NCBI RefSeq assembly: GCF_014637725.1
Contig: NZ_BMFC01000006.1
Coordinates: 149,790-213,789 of the forward strand
Source of the DNA: Marivita lacus
Lineage (GTDB): Bacteria > Pseudomonadota > Alphaproteobacteria > Rhodobacterales > Rhodobacteraceae
Reading direction: 5' to 3'
Length of the DNA stretch: 64,000 nt
Shown: one piece after another, positions 9,555 through 18,910 of the stretch
Layout of the letters: every line of letters starts with the position of its first letter
Numbering within the stretch: the stretch's first letter is position 1
Notes under the pieces: model-generated
What the model saw: the letters and a program-made list of their open reading frames with translations, nothing else
What the model was told of the DNA's origin: nothing
Databases searched by the model: none
Position numbers and translations under genes: made by a program

Positions 9555-10948
9555 ACGCCGCCACCAAGTTGCCCGTCGATATCGGTGCCATCCATTTCGT
9601 CGGCATCGGCGGTATCGGCATGTCGGGCATTGCCGAGGTGCTGGTGAATCTTGGCTACACGGTGCAGGGCTCTGACCTGAAGGCCAGCAAGATCACCAAC
9701 CGTCTGGCCGATCTGGGCGCGCGCATCTTCGAGGGTCAGAAGGCCGAGAACCTGGACGGGGCCGAGGTTGTCGTTGTCTCGACCGCGATCAAACCGGGCA
9801 ATCCCGAACTGGACGAGGCGCGACTGCGCGGCCTTCCGGTGGTGCGCCGCGCCGACATGCTGGCCGAGTTGATGCGGCTCAAGTCGAACATCGCCATCGC
9901 GGGCACCCATGGCAAGACGACCACGACGACGATGATGGCCGAACTGATGGTGGCCGGGGGCTTTGATCCGACCGTCATCAATGGCGGCGTCATCCATGCT
10001 TATGGCTCCAACGCGCGGATGGGGCAGGGCGAATGGATGGTCGTCGAGGCCGACGAAAGTGACGGATCATTCAACCGTCTGCCCGCGACCATCGGGATCG
10101 TCACCAATATCGACCCCGAGCATATGGAGCATTGGGGTGATTTCGACCGGCTGCGGCAGGGGTTTCAGGACTTCGTGTCCAACATCCCCTTCTACGGCAT
10201 TGCCGTGTGCTGCACCGACCACGAAGAGGTGCAACGGCTCGTGGGCAAGGTCACGGACCGGCGGGTCGTCACCTATGGTTTCAACGCGCAGGCGGATGTG
10301 CGGGCGGTGAACCTGACCTACGAAAAGGGCGTGGCGCATTTCGACATTGCCCTGCAGGCTGAAGGCGATGTGATCGAGGGCTGCACCCTGCCGATGCCCG
10401 GCGATCACAACGTGTCGAACGCTCTGTCAGCGGTTGCGGTCTCGCGGCATCTGGGGATGAAGAAATCCGAGATCCGCGAAGCTCTGGCAGCCTTTGGTGG
10501 CGTGAACCGGCGCTTCACCAAGGTCGGCGAATGGAACGACGTGACCATCATCGACGATTACGGCCATCACCCGGTCGAGATTGCCGCCGTCCTGCGGGCC
10601 GCGCGTCAGGCGTCGGACGGTCGCGTGATCGCGGTGCACCAACCGCACCGCTACACCCGCCTGTCGAGCCTCTTTGACGATTTCTGCGCCTGCTTCAACG
10701 AGGCGGATGTGGTGGCGATTGCCGAGGTGTTCGCGGCGGGCGAAGATCCCATCGCAGGGGCATCGCGCGACGATCTGGTGGCAGGGCTCATTCGCCACGG
10801 CCACCGCCACGCGCGGGCCATTCTGAACGAGGACGATCTGGAGCGGCTGGTCCGCGAACAGGCCCGCCCCGGCGATATCGTGGTCTGCCTTGGGGCCGGG
10901 ACGATCAGCGCCTGGGCCAACGGGCTGCCCGAACGGTTGGCGAAATAG
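9551..10948 (+). CDS. murC: UDP-N-acetylmuramate--L-alanine ligase MurC
   Basis: Adds L-alanine to UDP-MurNAc with ATP. 465 residues. N-terminal [16 protein letters not shown] (UDP site), ATPase loop [15 protein letters not shown] near 118-132, [34 protein letters not shown] and [16 protein letters not shown] in the C-terminal domain. The reading frame stays open far upstream across murG, but the start is fixed by the ATGA overlap with the murG stop and by the family N-terminus. Followed by an FAD oxidoreductase rather than murB directly. Confidence 0.97.
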   Translation: MNAATKLPVDIGAIHFVGIGGIGMSGIAEVLVNLGYTVQGSDLKASKITNRLADLGARIFEGQKAENLDGAEVVVVSTAIKPGNPELDEARLRGLPVVRRADMLAELMRLKSNIAIAGTHGKTTTTTMMAELMVAGGFDPTVINGGVIHAYGSNARMGQGEWMVVEADESDGSFNRLPATIGIVTNIDPEHMEHWGDFDRLRQGFQDFVSNIPFYGIAVCCTDHEEVQRLVGKVTDRRVVTYGFNAQADVRAVNLTYEKGVAHFDIALQAEGDVIEGCTLPMPGDHNVSNALSAVAVSRHLGMKKSEIREALAAFGGVNRRFTKVGEWNDVTIIDDYGHHPVEIAAVLRAARQASDGRVIAVHQPHRYTRLSSLFDDFCACFNEADVVAIAEVFAAGEDPIAGASRDDLVAGLIRHGHRHARAILNEDDLERLVREQARPGDIVVCLGAGTISAWANGLPERLAK

Positions 10949-10991
10949 GTTTGGAAGCGGTTGGACGTGCTCTACACGCGGCGGTGACAGC

Positions 10992-12038
10992 GTGACCCGA
11001 AACGTCGCCATTATCGGCGGGGGCCTGACCGGGCTGGCACTTGCGGATGCGCTGCGCGCGGCGGGTGTCGGGTTTCGGCTTTTCGAGGCGCGGGACCGGC
11101 TGGGGGGGCGGATCAGCACCGCGCGCGTTGATGCGCAATGGTTCGATCTGGGCCCTTCGTGGTTCTGGCCCGGCCAGCCCCGCATGGCCACTTTGGTGCA
11201 ACGGCTGGGGTTGGAAGTGATCCCGCAATTCGCCGATGGCGCGCAGCTTTACGAGACTGCACAGGGCGAGGTCATCCGGGATCGCGGCTTTGCGTCCATG
11301 CAGGGCTCCTTGCGTCTGCGCGGCGGCATGGGCGCGATTGTCAACGCGCTCGCGGCGGGTCTGCCGGAGGGCAGCGTCGTCACCGGGCGCGCGGTTCGGT
11401 CGGTCTCGGGTACAGGTGTGATCGCGTTCGCAGACGGCGTTCAGCGCGAGTTCGACCGCGTCGTGCTGGCGTTGCCACCGCGCGTGGCGTCCGATCTGCG
11501 CTTTGCACCGGATTTGCCGCCCTTGGTACAGGCCGCGCTGCGCGGTATTCCGACATGGATGGCAGGCCATGCCAAGTTCGTCGCGGTCTATGACCAGCCG
11601 TTCTGGCGCGAGGACGGTCTGTCCGGCGATGCGTCGAGCCAGCTTGGCCCGCTGGTGGAAATCCACGATGCCAGCGCGGGTACCGGCGGTGCTTTGTTCG
11701 GATTTCTCGGCGTGCCCGCGGCCGCCCGTGCCGGGCAGCGCGACGCGGTGATCGCCGCATCTCTGGCGCAGTTGGAGCGGGTGTTCGGTCCGCGTGCCGC
11801 ATCTCCCGTCGCGGTCTTCTATACCGATTGGGCCGAGGAGGTCGGCACGGCGGTGGCAGCGGATCACGCGCCGCTCAGGCATCATCCGGTCTATGGACGC
11901 CCCGCCGCGTTGCAGGGTGCGCCGGACAGCCGCGTCTTCTTTGCCTCGAGCGAACTGGCCCCCGAGATGGGCGGCTACCTCGAAGGAGCGCTGGCCGCGG
12001 CAGAAGAGGCGGCGCTCTGGGTGCTGAACGGGGGTTGA
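10992..12038 (+). CDS. FAD-dependent amine-oxidase-like oxidoreductase
   Basis: 348 residues, flavin-containing amine oxidase / protoporphyrinogen-oxidase-like fold. FAD site NVAIIGGGLTGLALADALRA with the downstream FEARDRLGGR, the typical second glycine box of this superfamily, and a C-terminal SSELAPEMGGYLEGALAAAEEAA that closes the FAD site. Start is the GTG at 10992, which puts the dinucleotide-binding strand at residue 4; the frame is open further upstream but that text overlaps murC. Substrate cannot be told. Sits between murC and the DUF2484 pair inside the cell-wall cluster; whether it has a role there is unknown. Confidence 0.85.
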   Translation: MTRNVAIIGGGLTGLALADALRAAGVGFRLFEARDRLGGRISTARVDAQWFDLGPSWFWPGQPRMATLVQRLGLEVIPQFADGAQLYETAQGEVIRDRGFASMQGSLRLRGGMGAIVNALAAGLPEGSVVTGRAVRSVSGTGVIAFADGVQREFDRVVLALPPRVASDLRFAPDLPPLVQAALRGIPTWMAGHAKFVAVYDQPFWREDGLSGDASSQLGPLVEIHDASAGTGGALFGFLGVPAAARAGQRDAVIAASLAQLERVFGPRAASPVAVFYTDWAEEVGTAVAADHAPLRHHPVYGRPAALQGAPDSRVFFASSELAPEMGGYLEGALAAAEEAALWVLNGG

Positions 12039-12047
12039 GGGGGGTGC

Positions 12048-12086
12048 GGATGCGTCAACGCATCCAGAGTTTCGGGTGACCGAAAC
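12048..12086. other. Two consecutive perfect 7-bp hairpins
   Basis: GGATGCG (12048-12054), loop TCAA, CGCATCC (12059-12065), then three bases later GTTTCGG (12069-12075), loop GTGA, CCGAAAC (12080-12086). Both stems are perfect with four-base loops; the second loop fits GNRA. They stand 10 bases after the oxidoreductase stop and are not followed by a T run, so they could be a transcript 3' end, a stabilising structure or a protein site. Confidence 0.6.
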
Positions 12087-12192
12087 ACGCGCTCGGCGGT
12101 CAAATTCCTTGGCTTTACCCATTTGGGGTCGTGATTTGGCCCGAAACGACCCATACCCGCGCAGGGTGTGCAACAAGACGGGATGCGCGTTG

Positions 12193-12441
12193 ATGCTTCT
12201 CTGGCTCTGTATCGGATGGGTCTTCGCCTCGGCCCTTGTCGCGTTGCTGCCGATGCGGTGGCACTACGTGCCGGGCGTGGCGCTGCTGTGCGTGGCGCCT
12301 GTGCTGATCTCGCACATCGCGCTTGCGGTCGGGGTCTGGGCGGCGTTCGGCGCGCTGTTGGCCTTCGGGTCGATGTTTCGCAACCCGTTGCGATATTTCT
12401 GGAAGCGCCTGACCGGGCAAATGGTGGAGATCCCCCAATGA
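12193..12441 (+). CDS. DUF2484 family small membrane protein (first copy)
   Basis: 82 residues from the ATG at 12193, with two or three hydrophobic segments and the family text VALLPMRWHYVPGVALL and SMFRNPLRYFWKRL at the C-terminus. DUF2484 proteins are short integral membrane proteins seen near murB in Rhodobacterales; their function is unknown. The frame is open from 12076, but the family length and the hydrophobic N-terminus support the later ATG. Its TGA overlaps the ATG of the second copy (ATGA). Confidence 0.78.
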   Translation: MLLWLCIGWVFASALVALLPMRWHYVPGVALLCVAPVLISHIALAVGVWAAFGALLAFGSMFRNPLRYFWKRLTGQMVEIPQ

Positions 12442-12698
12442 TGAGCTATTCCCTCAGCGCGGCCTGTTGCTGGATCATCCTTGCCGCGATCCTCGCGGCG
12501 ATCCCGTCAAAGGACAACCATTGGCGCCGGGCCTATCTGCTGATGGCTGTGGGCGCGCCGATCCTTGTCTGGGTCTACCTGTCCGACGGGCTCTATTGGG
12601 GGCTGGCCTTTACCGTCGCCGTGATCAGCGTGTTCCGCTGGCCGTTGCGCTATCTCGTTGCGTGGATTGTGCGAACGGTGACGCGCCGCACCGAATGA
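12438..12698 (+). CDS. DUF2484 family small membrane protein (second copy)
   Basis: 86 residues, starting at ATG ATG (12438 or 12441). Same plan as the preceding gene: N-terminal hydrophobic helix, a basic turn (AAIPSKDNHWRRAY), a second hydrophobic pair and a C-terminal VFRWPLRYLVAWIVR that parallels the MFRNPLRYFWKRL of copy one. Tandem arrangement with four-base overlap points to duplication and possibly a heteromeric membrane complex, which is inference. murB begins 39 bases downstream. Confidence 0.75.
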   Translation: MMSYSLSAACCWIILAAILAAIPSKDNHWRRAYLLMAVGAPILVWVYLSDGLYWGLAFTVAVISVFRWPLRYLVAWIVRTVTRRTE

Positions 12699-12737
12699 GA
12701 CTTGCCGCGCGGCGGACCTTTGGGCAAAACGCGGGGC

Positions 12738-13655
12738 ATGAACACCTTTCCTGATGTCCGGGGCACATTGACGCCCGACCGACCCTTGTCCGACCTGACA
12801 TGGCTGCGCGTGGGCGGGCCGGCCGACTGGCTGTTCCAACCGGCGGACCTTGCCGATCTGCAGAAGTTTTTGCAGGGGCTGTCCAGCGAGGTCGCCGTTT
12901 TTCCGATGGGCGTCGGGTCGAACCTGATCGTGCGGGATGGCGGATTGAGGGCAGTTGTGATCCGATTGGGGCGCGGGTTCAACGGTATCTCCATCGACGG
13001 CACGCGCGTGACGGCAGGGGCGGCGGCGCTGGATGCGCATGTGGCACGCAAGGCGGCCGATGCGGGAGTTGACCTGACCTTTTTGCGCACCATTCCCGGC
13101 GCCATCGGTGGAGCGGTCTGCATGAACGCGGGCTGCTATGGCACTTACGTGGCCGATCATCTGGTCGAGGCGCGTGCGGTGCTGCGCTCGGGTCAACTGG
13201 TCACGCTGCCAGCGGCGGACCTGCGGTTGACCTACCGCTCCAGCGAGGTGCCCGAGGGTGCGGTGGTGGTCGAGGCTGTGTTCGATGGCCAACCCGGCGA
13301 TCCGTCGGACCTGCATGCCCGGATGGAAGACCAACTGGCCAAGCGCGACGCGACACAGCCCACCAAGGACCGCACGGCGGGCAGCACGTTCCGCAACCCG
13401 GCGGGGTTTTCCTCGACCGGGCAGGCGGATGACGTGCATGACCTCAAGGCGTGGAAGGTGATTGACGACGCCGGGCTGCGCGGGGCGATGCGCGGGGGGG
13501 CTCAGATGTCGCCCAAGCATCCCAACTTCCTGGTCAATACCGGCACCGCCACTGCAGCCGACCTCGAAGGATTGGGCGAAGAGGTGAGAAAAAAGGTTTT
13601 CCAACACTCTGGAATAGAGTTAGAATGGGAAATCAAACGGGTCGGTGAACCATAG
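12738..13655 (+). CDS. murB: UDP-N-acetylenolpyruvoylglucosamine reductase MurB
   Basis: FAD- and NADPH-dependent reductase completing UDP-MurNAc synthesis. 305 residues. FAD-domain texts [19 protein letters not shown] and [34 protein letters not shown], and the catalytic Ser in [12 protein letters not shown]; the end [15 protein letters not shown] is also typical. The ATG at 12738 gives the family N-terminus; the frame is open 12 codons earlier without recognisable sequence. Followed by a hairpin-rich 137-base gap before ddl, unlike the tightly packed genes around it. Confidence 0.96.
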   Translation: MNTFPDVRGTLTPDRPLSDLTWLRVGGPADWLFQPADLADLQKFLQGLSSEVAVFPMGVGSNLIVRDGGLRAVVIRLGRGFNGISIDGTRVTAGAAALDAHVARKAADAGVDLTFLRTIPGAIGGAVCMNAGCYGTYVADHLVEARAVLRSGQLVTLPAADLRLTYRSSEVPEGAVVVEAVFDGQPGDPSDLHARMEDQLAKRDATQPTKDRTAGSTFRNPAGFSSTGQADDVHDLKAWKVIDDAGLRGAMRGGAQMSPKHPNFLVNTGTATAADLEGLGEEVRKKVFQHSGIELEWEIKRVGEP

Positions 13656-13675
13656 GTTCAAACGACGCGACCGGA

Positions 13676-13772
13676 CAGGGGACGAACCCCTGCAGGTAAA
13701 CGCGGTGCGCCGGGCAGGTTGCACAACATAATAAGGGGCATAGCCCCAGGCAGAAATGGGGGCAAACCCCAT
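13676..13772. repeat. Three short GGGG/CCCC hairpins in the murB-ddl gap
   Basis: Three inverted repeats with near-identical design: CAGGGG-ACGAA-CCCCTG (13676-13692), GGGGC-ATA-GCCCC (13735-13747), and ATGGGG-GCAAA-CCCCAT (13756-13772). A similar unit, CTGGGGG-CAGAG-CCCCCAG, lies at 29976-29994. None is followed by a convincing T run. They look like a small intergenic palindrome family rather than simple terminators; the last ends 20 bases before the ddl ATG and could affect its translation. Confidence 0.6.
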
Positions 13773-13792
13773 GAATTGAGGCGGTTTTGGGT

Positions 13793-14707
13793 ATGTCGAG
13801 CAGGGCAAACCCGAAAGTGGCAGTATTGATGGGTGGCCCCTCGGCCGAACGCGAGGTGTCCCTGTCGACGGGGCGTGAATGCGCCGCCGCTTTGCGGGAC
13901 GAAGGATTTGAGGTTCACGAGGTCGATGCAGGCCGTGATCTCGCATCCGTATTGACCGCTCTCTCTCCCGATGTCTGTTTCAACGCACTCCACGGTCGCT
14001 GGGGCGAGGATGGTTGCGTGCAGGGCCTGCTGGAATGGCTGGGCATCCCCTACACCCATTCGGGCGTTCTGGCCTCGGCGCTGGCGATGGACAAGGAACG
14101 CAGCAAGGACGTGTATCGCCGCCACGGCCTGCCGGTTGTGGACAGCGTTCTGGCCTCGCGGGACGAGGTGCGCGCGCGTCACGTGATGCTGCCGCCTTAC
14201 GTGGTCAAGCCCTTCAACGAAGGATCGTCAGTGGGCGTCTACCTCGTGAACGAGGACGCCAACGGCCCGCCGCACCTGTCGGATGACATGCCCGAGACCG
14301 TGATGGTCGAAGCCTTTGCACCGGGACGCGAACTGACCACGACCGTGGTGGGGGACCGGGCTTTGTGCGTCACCGACATCCTGACCGACGGCTGGTACGA
14401 TTACGACGCCAAGTACAAACCGGGCGGGTCGCGGCATGTGTTGCCTGCGGATGTGCCCGACGAGATCACGGCGGCCTGTCTCGACTACGCGGTTCGGGCG
14501 CATCAAGCGCTGGGCTGCCGGGGCGTGAGCCGCACCGATTTTCGCTGGGACGAACGCCGCGGGCTGGACGGGTTGATCCTGCTCGAAACCAACACCCAGC
14601 CCGGCATGACACCGACCTCCCTGACACCCGAACAGGCAGCGCATGTGGGCATGAGCTTTGGCGCACTGTGCCGCTGGATCATCGAGGACGCATCATGTCA
14701 CAGATGA
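13793..14707 (+). CDS. ddl: D-alanine--D-alanine ligase
   Basis: Makes D-Ala-D-Ala for the muropeptide using two ATP-grasp half-sites. 304 residues. Visible: [20 protein letters not shown] at the N-terminus, [37 protein letters not shown] (ATP lysines and glycine loop), and [21 protein letters not shown] with the metal-binding Glu/Asn. An in-frame TTG at 13787 is better spaced from GAGG at 13778-13781, but the ATG at 13793 is the conventional choice. Overlaps the start of ftsQ. Confidence 0.95.
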   Translation: MSSRANPKVAVLMGGPSAEREVSLSTGRECAAALRDEGFEVHEVDAGRDLASVLTALSPDVCFNALHGRWGEDGCVQGLLEWLGIPYTHSGVLASALAMDKERSKDVYRRHGLPVVDSVLASRDEVRARHVMLPPYVVKPFNEGSSVGVYLVNEDANGPPHLSDDMPETVMVEAFAPGRELTTTVVGDRALCVTDILTDGWYDYDAKYKPGGSRHVLPADVPDEITAACLDYAVRAHQALGCRGVSRTDFRWDERRGLDGLILLETNTQPGMTPTSLTPEQAAHVGMSFGALCRWIIEDASCHR

Positions 14708-15564
14708 GCCTGCGTCCCGATCCCGCGCCGTCGCGCCTGAAATACCGGATGGAGCGGCTCATGCTGACGCCGCTTTTCCGGTTGCTGCTGCGCTTCGGGT
14801 TGCCCTGCCTTTTGACGTTCAGCATCGCAACCTGGTGGCTGTCCTACGACGATAACCGGATGAAGATCATCGACACCTATGCCGATCTGCGGTCACAGGT
14901 GGAAAGCCGTCCGGAATTCATGGTCAACATGATGGCCGTCGATGGCGCCAGCGATCTAGTGGCCGAGGGCATCCGCCAGATTCTGCCGCTGGATTTTCCG
15001 ATCAGCTCCTTCGATCTGGATCTCGAAGCGATGCGCGAAACGGTGGTCTCGCTCGATCCGGTGAAATCGGCGCGGCTTTACGTGCGGCAGGGCAATGTGC
15101 TGCAGGTGGAGGTGGTGGAACGCCTGCCCGTGGTGCTGTGGCGCAACGAGCAGGGGCTGCAGCTTCTGGATGACGAGGGCGTGTTGGTCGGCCCGGCCTT
15201 CCTGCGGTCGGATTGGCCGGAATTGCCGCTGATCGTGGGGGATGGCGCGAATGGTCTCGTGACCGAAGCCCTGGAACTTGTGGCGGCTGCAGAGCCGCTT
15301 GCCGCGCGTTTGCGCGGTATGGTGCGCATGGGCGAGCGGCGCTGGGACGTTGTTCTGGACCGGGATCAGCGCATCCTGCTGCCTGAAACCGAGGCGGTGC
15401 GGGCGCTTGAACGGGTGATCGCGATGGATCACGCGGTGAACATGCTGGAACGGGATCTGGTCGCGGTCGACCTGCGGCTTCCGAACCGGCCAACTCTCAG
15501 AATGACAGACGGAGCGGTGCAGGAATTGATCCGCATCCGGGCGATCGAGGCAGGGGAACAATAA
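14695..15564 (+). CDS. ftsQ: Cell division protein FtsQ
   Basis: Bitopic inner-membrane divisome protein that recruits FtsB/L. 289 residues: short basic cytoplasmic tail, one hydrophobic helix near 38-55 ([17 protein letters not shown]), a POTRA-like domain beginning around 75, and a C-terminal beta domain ([14 protein letters not shown]). Two starts are possible: ATG 14695, and ATG 14704 forming an ATGA overlap with the ddl stop; the shorter form would lose three residues. Coupled upstream to ddl and two bases from ftsA. Confidence 0.92.
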   Translation: MSQMSLRPDPAPSRLKYRMERLMLTPLFRLLLRFGLPCLLTFSIATWWLSYDDNRMKIIDTYADLRSQVESRPEFMVNMMAVDGASDLVAEGIRQILPLDFPISSFDLDLEAMRETVVSLDPVKSARLYVRQGNVLQVEVVERLPVVLWRNEQGLQLLDDEGVLVGPAFLRSDWPELPLIVGDGANGLVTEALELVAAAEPLAARLRGMVRMGERRWDVVLDRDQRILLPETEAVRALERVIAMDHAVNMLERDLVAVDLRLPNRPTLRMTDGAVQELIRIRAIEAGEQ

Positions 15565-15566
15565 GA

Positions 15567-16901
15567 ATGATCGAGCTTTACGAGTCACAGCGGGCGATGC
15601 GCAACATGCGCAAGGCGGCGATGCAGAGAGGGGTGATCGCGGTACTCGATATCGGCAGCTCCAAGATCGCCTGCCTCGTGCTGCGTTTCGACGGGACCGA
15701 TCGCGCGGTCGAGAGTGACAGTATCGGGTCGCTGGCCGGTCAGTCCGGCTTTCGGGTGATCGGTGCGGCCACCACCCGCTCGCGCGGCGTGCGCTTTGGT
15801 GAGATCGATTCGATGGGCGAGACCGAGCGCGCCATCCGGACCGCTGTTCAGGCTGCGCAGAAGATGGCGCAGATCCGGGTCGATCACGTGATCGCCTGTT
15901 TCGCCGGTGCCGATCCGCGCAGCTATGGCCTCGCGGGCAAGGTCGACGTGGCGGGCACGACGGTCGATGAACAGGACGTGGCGCGCGTGTTGTCGGCCTG
16001 CGACGTTCCCGATTTCGGGCACGGGCGCGAGGTGCTGCACGCGCAACCGGTGAACTTTGCGCTGGATCATCGCAGTGGGTTGATCGACCCACGCGGCCAG
16101 ATCGGGCAGGACCTTGCGGTGGACATGCACATGCTCACCGTCGATGCGATGGCGATCCAGAACCTCGCGCATTGCATGAAGCGCTGCGATCTCGAATTGG
16201 CGGGCATCGCCAGCTCGTCCTACGTGTCGGGCGTGTCGGCCCTGGTCGAGGACGAACAAGAGTTGGGTGCGGCCTGCATCGACATGGGCGGTGGATCAAC
16301 CGGGCTCTCCATCTTCATGAAAAAGCACATGATTTACGCCGATGCCGTGCGCATGGGCGGGGATCACGTGACCAGTGACATCTCGATGGGGCTGCAGGTG
16401 CCGATGGCCGTGGCCGAGCGGATCAAGACGTTCCACGGCGGTGTCGTGGCCACGGGCATGGATGACCGCGACATGATCGAAATCGGTGGCGATACCGGCG
16501 ACTGGCATCACGACCGGCGCACCGTCAGCCGGGCAGAACTGATCGGGATCATGCGCCCGCGTGTCGAGGAGATCCTCGAAGAGGCGCGCGAACGTCTCGA
16601 TGCCGCGGGGTTCGAGCATCTGCCCAGCCAGCAGATCGTGCTGACGGGTGGGGCCAGCCAGATCCCCGGTCTGGACGGGCTTGCGACCAAGATTCTCGGC
16701 CAGCAGGTGCGACTTGGACGGCCCATGCGGGTCCACGGGTTGCCACAGGCTGCAACCGGGCCGGGATTCGCCAGTGCGGTCGGTTTGTGCCTGTTCGCAG
16801 CCAATCCGCAGGACGAATGGTGGGACTTTGAAATTCCCGTGGACCGTTATCCGGCGCGTTCCTTGAAGCGCGCGGTGAAATGGTTCCGTGATAACTGGTG
16901 A
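15567..16901 (+). CDS. ftsA: Cell division protein FtsA
   Basis: Actin-like protein that tethers FtsZ filaments to the membrane. 444 residues. Phosphate loop 1 GVIAVLDIGSSKIACLVL near 22-40, phosphate loop 2 CIDMGGGSTGLSIFM near 235, adenosine loop VLTGGASQIPGLDGLA near 355-370, and a C-terminal amphipathic membrane-targeting helix SLKRAVKWFRDNW. An AGGGGA ribosome site lies before the ATG. Followed by a 173-base gap carrying the ftsZ leader. Confidence 0.96.
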   Translation: MIELYESQRAMRNMRKAAMQRGVIAVLDIGSSKIACLVLRFDGTDRAVESDSIGSLAGQSGFRVIGAATTRSRGVRFGEIDSMGETERAIRTAVQAAQKMAQIRVDHVIACFAGADPRSYGLAGKVDVAGTTVDEQDVARVLSACDVPDFGHGREVLHAQPVNFALDHRSGLIDPRGQIGQDLAVDMHMLTVDAMAIQNLAHCMKRCDLELAGIASSSYVSGVSALVEDEQELGAACIDMGGGSTGLSIFMKKHMIYADAVRMGGDHVTSDISMGLQVPMAVAERIKTFHGGVVATGMDDRDMIEIGGDTGDWHHDRRTVSRAELIGIMRPRVEEILEEARERLDAAGFEHLPSQQIVLTGGASQIPGLDGLATKILGQQVRLGRPMRVHGLPQAATGPGFASAVGLCLFAANPQDEWWDFEIPVDRYPARSLKRAVKWFRDNW

Positions 16902-16954
16902 TCGCAAGATGTTGACGTTTCGGCAAAATCCCGCGTAGGGGGTCGGCAGTTAAC

Positions 16955-16969
16955 AGCACATTTTGTGCT
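16955..16969. promoter_or_regulatory. Perfect inverted repeat in the ftsZ leader
   Basis: AGCACA (16955-16960), TTT, TGTGCT (16964-16969), in an AT-richer stretch between ftsA and ftsZ and about 105 bases before the ftsZ ATG. The short loop makes it more likely a protein-binding operator than a terminator. No regulator can be named; a CtrA TTAA-N7-TTAA pattern was looked for here and is not complete. Confidence 0.5.
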
Positions 16970-17074
16970 AAAGTACGGATTTTTCGTGACGTTTGGGCGA
17001 TTGCCCGATAATATTTAGTAGAATTGGCGAAAAAAATGCTCCGAACGGGGCTGAGACAGCAGGCGGACAAACAA

Positions 17075-18697
17075 ATGACATTGAACCTTTCGGTGCCCGG
17101 ACAGGAAGAATTGAAACCCCGCATCACCGTGTTCGGTGTGGGCGGCGCAGGCGGCAACGCGGTCAACAACATGATCGACAAGTCGCTGGATGGCGTCGAT
17201 TTCGTGGTGGCCAACACCGACGCGCAGGCGTTGCAGCAAAGCCGATCGACAAGCCGGATCCAACTCGGTGTGAAGGTCACCGAAGGTCTGGGTGCAGGCG
17301 CACGGGCCTCCGTCGGTGCAGCCGCAGCCGAGGAAAGCATCGAGCAGATCGTGGATCACCTTGCCGGCGCGCATATGTGCTTCATCACTGCAGGCATGGG
17401 CGGCGGCACCGGGACAGGGGCCGCGCCGATCATCGCGCAGGCCGCGCGCGAACTGGGCGTTCTGACGGTGGGAGTTGTCACCAAGCCGTTCCAGTTCGAA
17501 GGCAACAAGCGGATGAAGCAGGCCGATGAGGGTATCGAGGCGCTGCAGAAGGTCGTCGATACGCTGATCATCATTCCGAACCAGAACCTCTTCCGTCTGG
17601 CCAACGAAAAGACCACCTTCACCGAAGCGTTCAGCATGGCTGACGATGTGCTCTATCAAGGCGTGAAGGGTGTGACCGACCTGATGGTGCGTCCGGGGCT
17701 GATCAACCTCGACTTCGCTGACGTGCGCGCGGTGATGGACGAGATGGGCAAGGCGATGATGGGCACCGGCGAGGCCGAGGGCGAAGATCGCGCCATCCAG
17801 GCCGCCGAGAAGGCCATCGCGAACCCGCTTCTGGACGAAATCAGCCTGCGCGGCGCGAAGGGTGTTCTCATCAACATCACTGGCGGTCACGACCTGACCC
17901 TGTTCGAACTCGACGAGGCGGCCAACCGCATTCGCGAAGAGGTCGATGCAGACGCGAACATCATCGTCGGCTCGACGCTCGATGACAGCATGCAGGGCAT
18001 GATGCGCGTGAGCGTTGTCGCAACCGGCATCGACGCGGTCGACGTGCACACCGAAGTGCCGGTGCCGCGCCGGTCGCTGGCCACACCGCTGACGCAGACC
18101 ACACGCGTGGAAGACGCGCAGCAGGCTGAGAAGGCCGCGCCGGTGCATGAGCCGGTTGCAGCCCGCAGGGCGCAGGAGCCGTCACTCTTTGATGCCGAGC
18201 GCGAAGCGGCTGAAGAGCAGATGGAAACCATCTTCGAACAGCGCACCGCCACCCGGCAGCAACTGATCGAGGAAGACGGGCTTCCGGCCCCGGCCTACCG
18301 TCCGCAGGTCGCGGAATTCAATCCGCGCGAAGACAGCATCGAAGCCGATCCCGAGCAGTTCGTGGCGCCGCGTGCCCCGGCACCGGGCACACCCAGCGCC
18401 GAGGCTCTTGCACGGTTGCAGGCGGCGGCATCGCGGGCCCGTCCGGCCCCCGGAGCACGTCCGAACATGCAGGTCGAACCGGAACCGGCGGACAGCGAAC
18501 GCCCCCGTTTCGGCATCAATTCCCTGATCAATCGCATGACCGGTCAAGGCCAGCAGCCCGAGGCTCCAGTCCGTCGCACAGCGCCGCCGCCCGTGCAGTC
18601 GAGCGGTGCTTCTCCGGCCCGTGCACCCGCCCCAGAGGCGGATGAAGACCAGGAACGGATCGAGATTCCGGCCTTTCTGCGGCGTCAGGCAAACTGA
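17075..18697 (+). CDS. ftsZ: Cell division protein FtsZ
   Basis: Tubulin-like GTPase forming the division ring. 540 residues, long because of the alphaproteobacterial linker: GTPase domain 1-315 with [14 protein letters not shown], the tubulin signature [15 protein letters not shown] near 105-120, [14 protein letters not shown], then an Ala/Pro/Glu-rich linker of about 200 residues and the conserved C-terminal peptide [13 protein letters not shown] that binds FtsA and other partners. The open frame begins at a TTG (17024) and passes an ATG at 17036; the ATG at 17075 gives the typical N-terminus ([16 protein letters not shown]). Confidence 0.97.
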   Translation: MTLNLSVPGQEELKPRITVFGVGGAGGNAVNNMIDKSLDGVDFVVANTDAQALQQSRSTSRIQLGVKVTEGLGAGARASVGAAAAEESIEQIVDHLAGAHMCFITAGMGGGTGTGAAPIIAQAARELGVLTVGVVTKPFQFEGNKRMKQADEGIEALQKVVDTLIIIPNQNLFRLANEKTTFTEAFSMADDVLYQGVKGVTDLMVRPGLINLDFADVRAVMDEMGKAMMGTGEAEGEDRAIQAAEKAIANPLLDEISLRGAKGVLINITGGHDLTLFELDEAANRIREEVDADANIIVGSTLDDSMQGMMRVSVVATGIDAVDVHTEVPVPRRSLATPLTQTTRVEDAQQAEKAAPVHEPVAARRAQEPSLFDAEREAAEEQMETIFEQRTATRQQLIEEDGLPAPAYRPQVAEFNPREDSIEADPEQFVAPRAPAPGTPSAEALARLQAAASRARPAPGARPNMQVEPEPADSERPRFGINSLINRMTGQGQQPEAPVRRTAPPPVQSSGASPARAPAPEADEDQERIEIPAFLRRQAN

Positions 18698-18718
18698 AAA
18701 CGCGGTTAACCGCTTGTG

Positions 18719-18745
18719 AAACGCCCCCGATTTTGGGGGCGTTTT
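18719..18745 (+). terminator. Rho-independent terminator after ftsZ
   Basis: Perfect 10-bp stem AAACGCCCCC (18719-18728) / GGGGGCGTTT (18735-18744) with a six-base loop GATTTT and a following T run. It stands 22 bases after the ftsZ stop and separates the division cluster from lpxC. A non-looped palindrome GCGGTTAACCGC precedes it at 18702-18713. Confidence 0.9.
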
Positions 18746-18910
18746 GCGTTTGAAATCAGAGCCTTGAGGCTTATGGCGGGATTCCGCCGATCTGTATCAG
18801 GCCCGTGTTTCAAGCCGTTACAATCTTTGATTTGAGACTGGATAGGTCAGGGCGTATCACCCATCTCGAAACGCCGCAGGGGGCTGTGGGCGCATTTGTG
18901 CGAGGGTGTT

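Noticed and set aside
16950..16965. Possible CtrA site TTAA-N7-TTAA before ftsZ
   Set aside because: The second half reads TTTT, so only one half-site is present; the inverted repeat nearby is reported instead.
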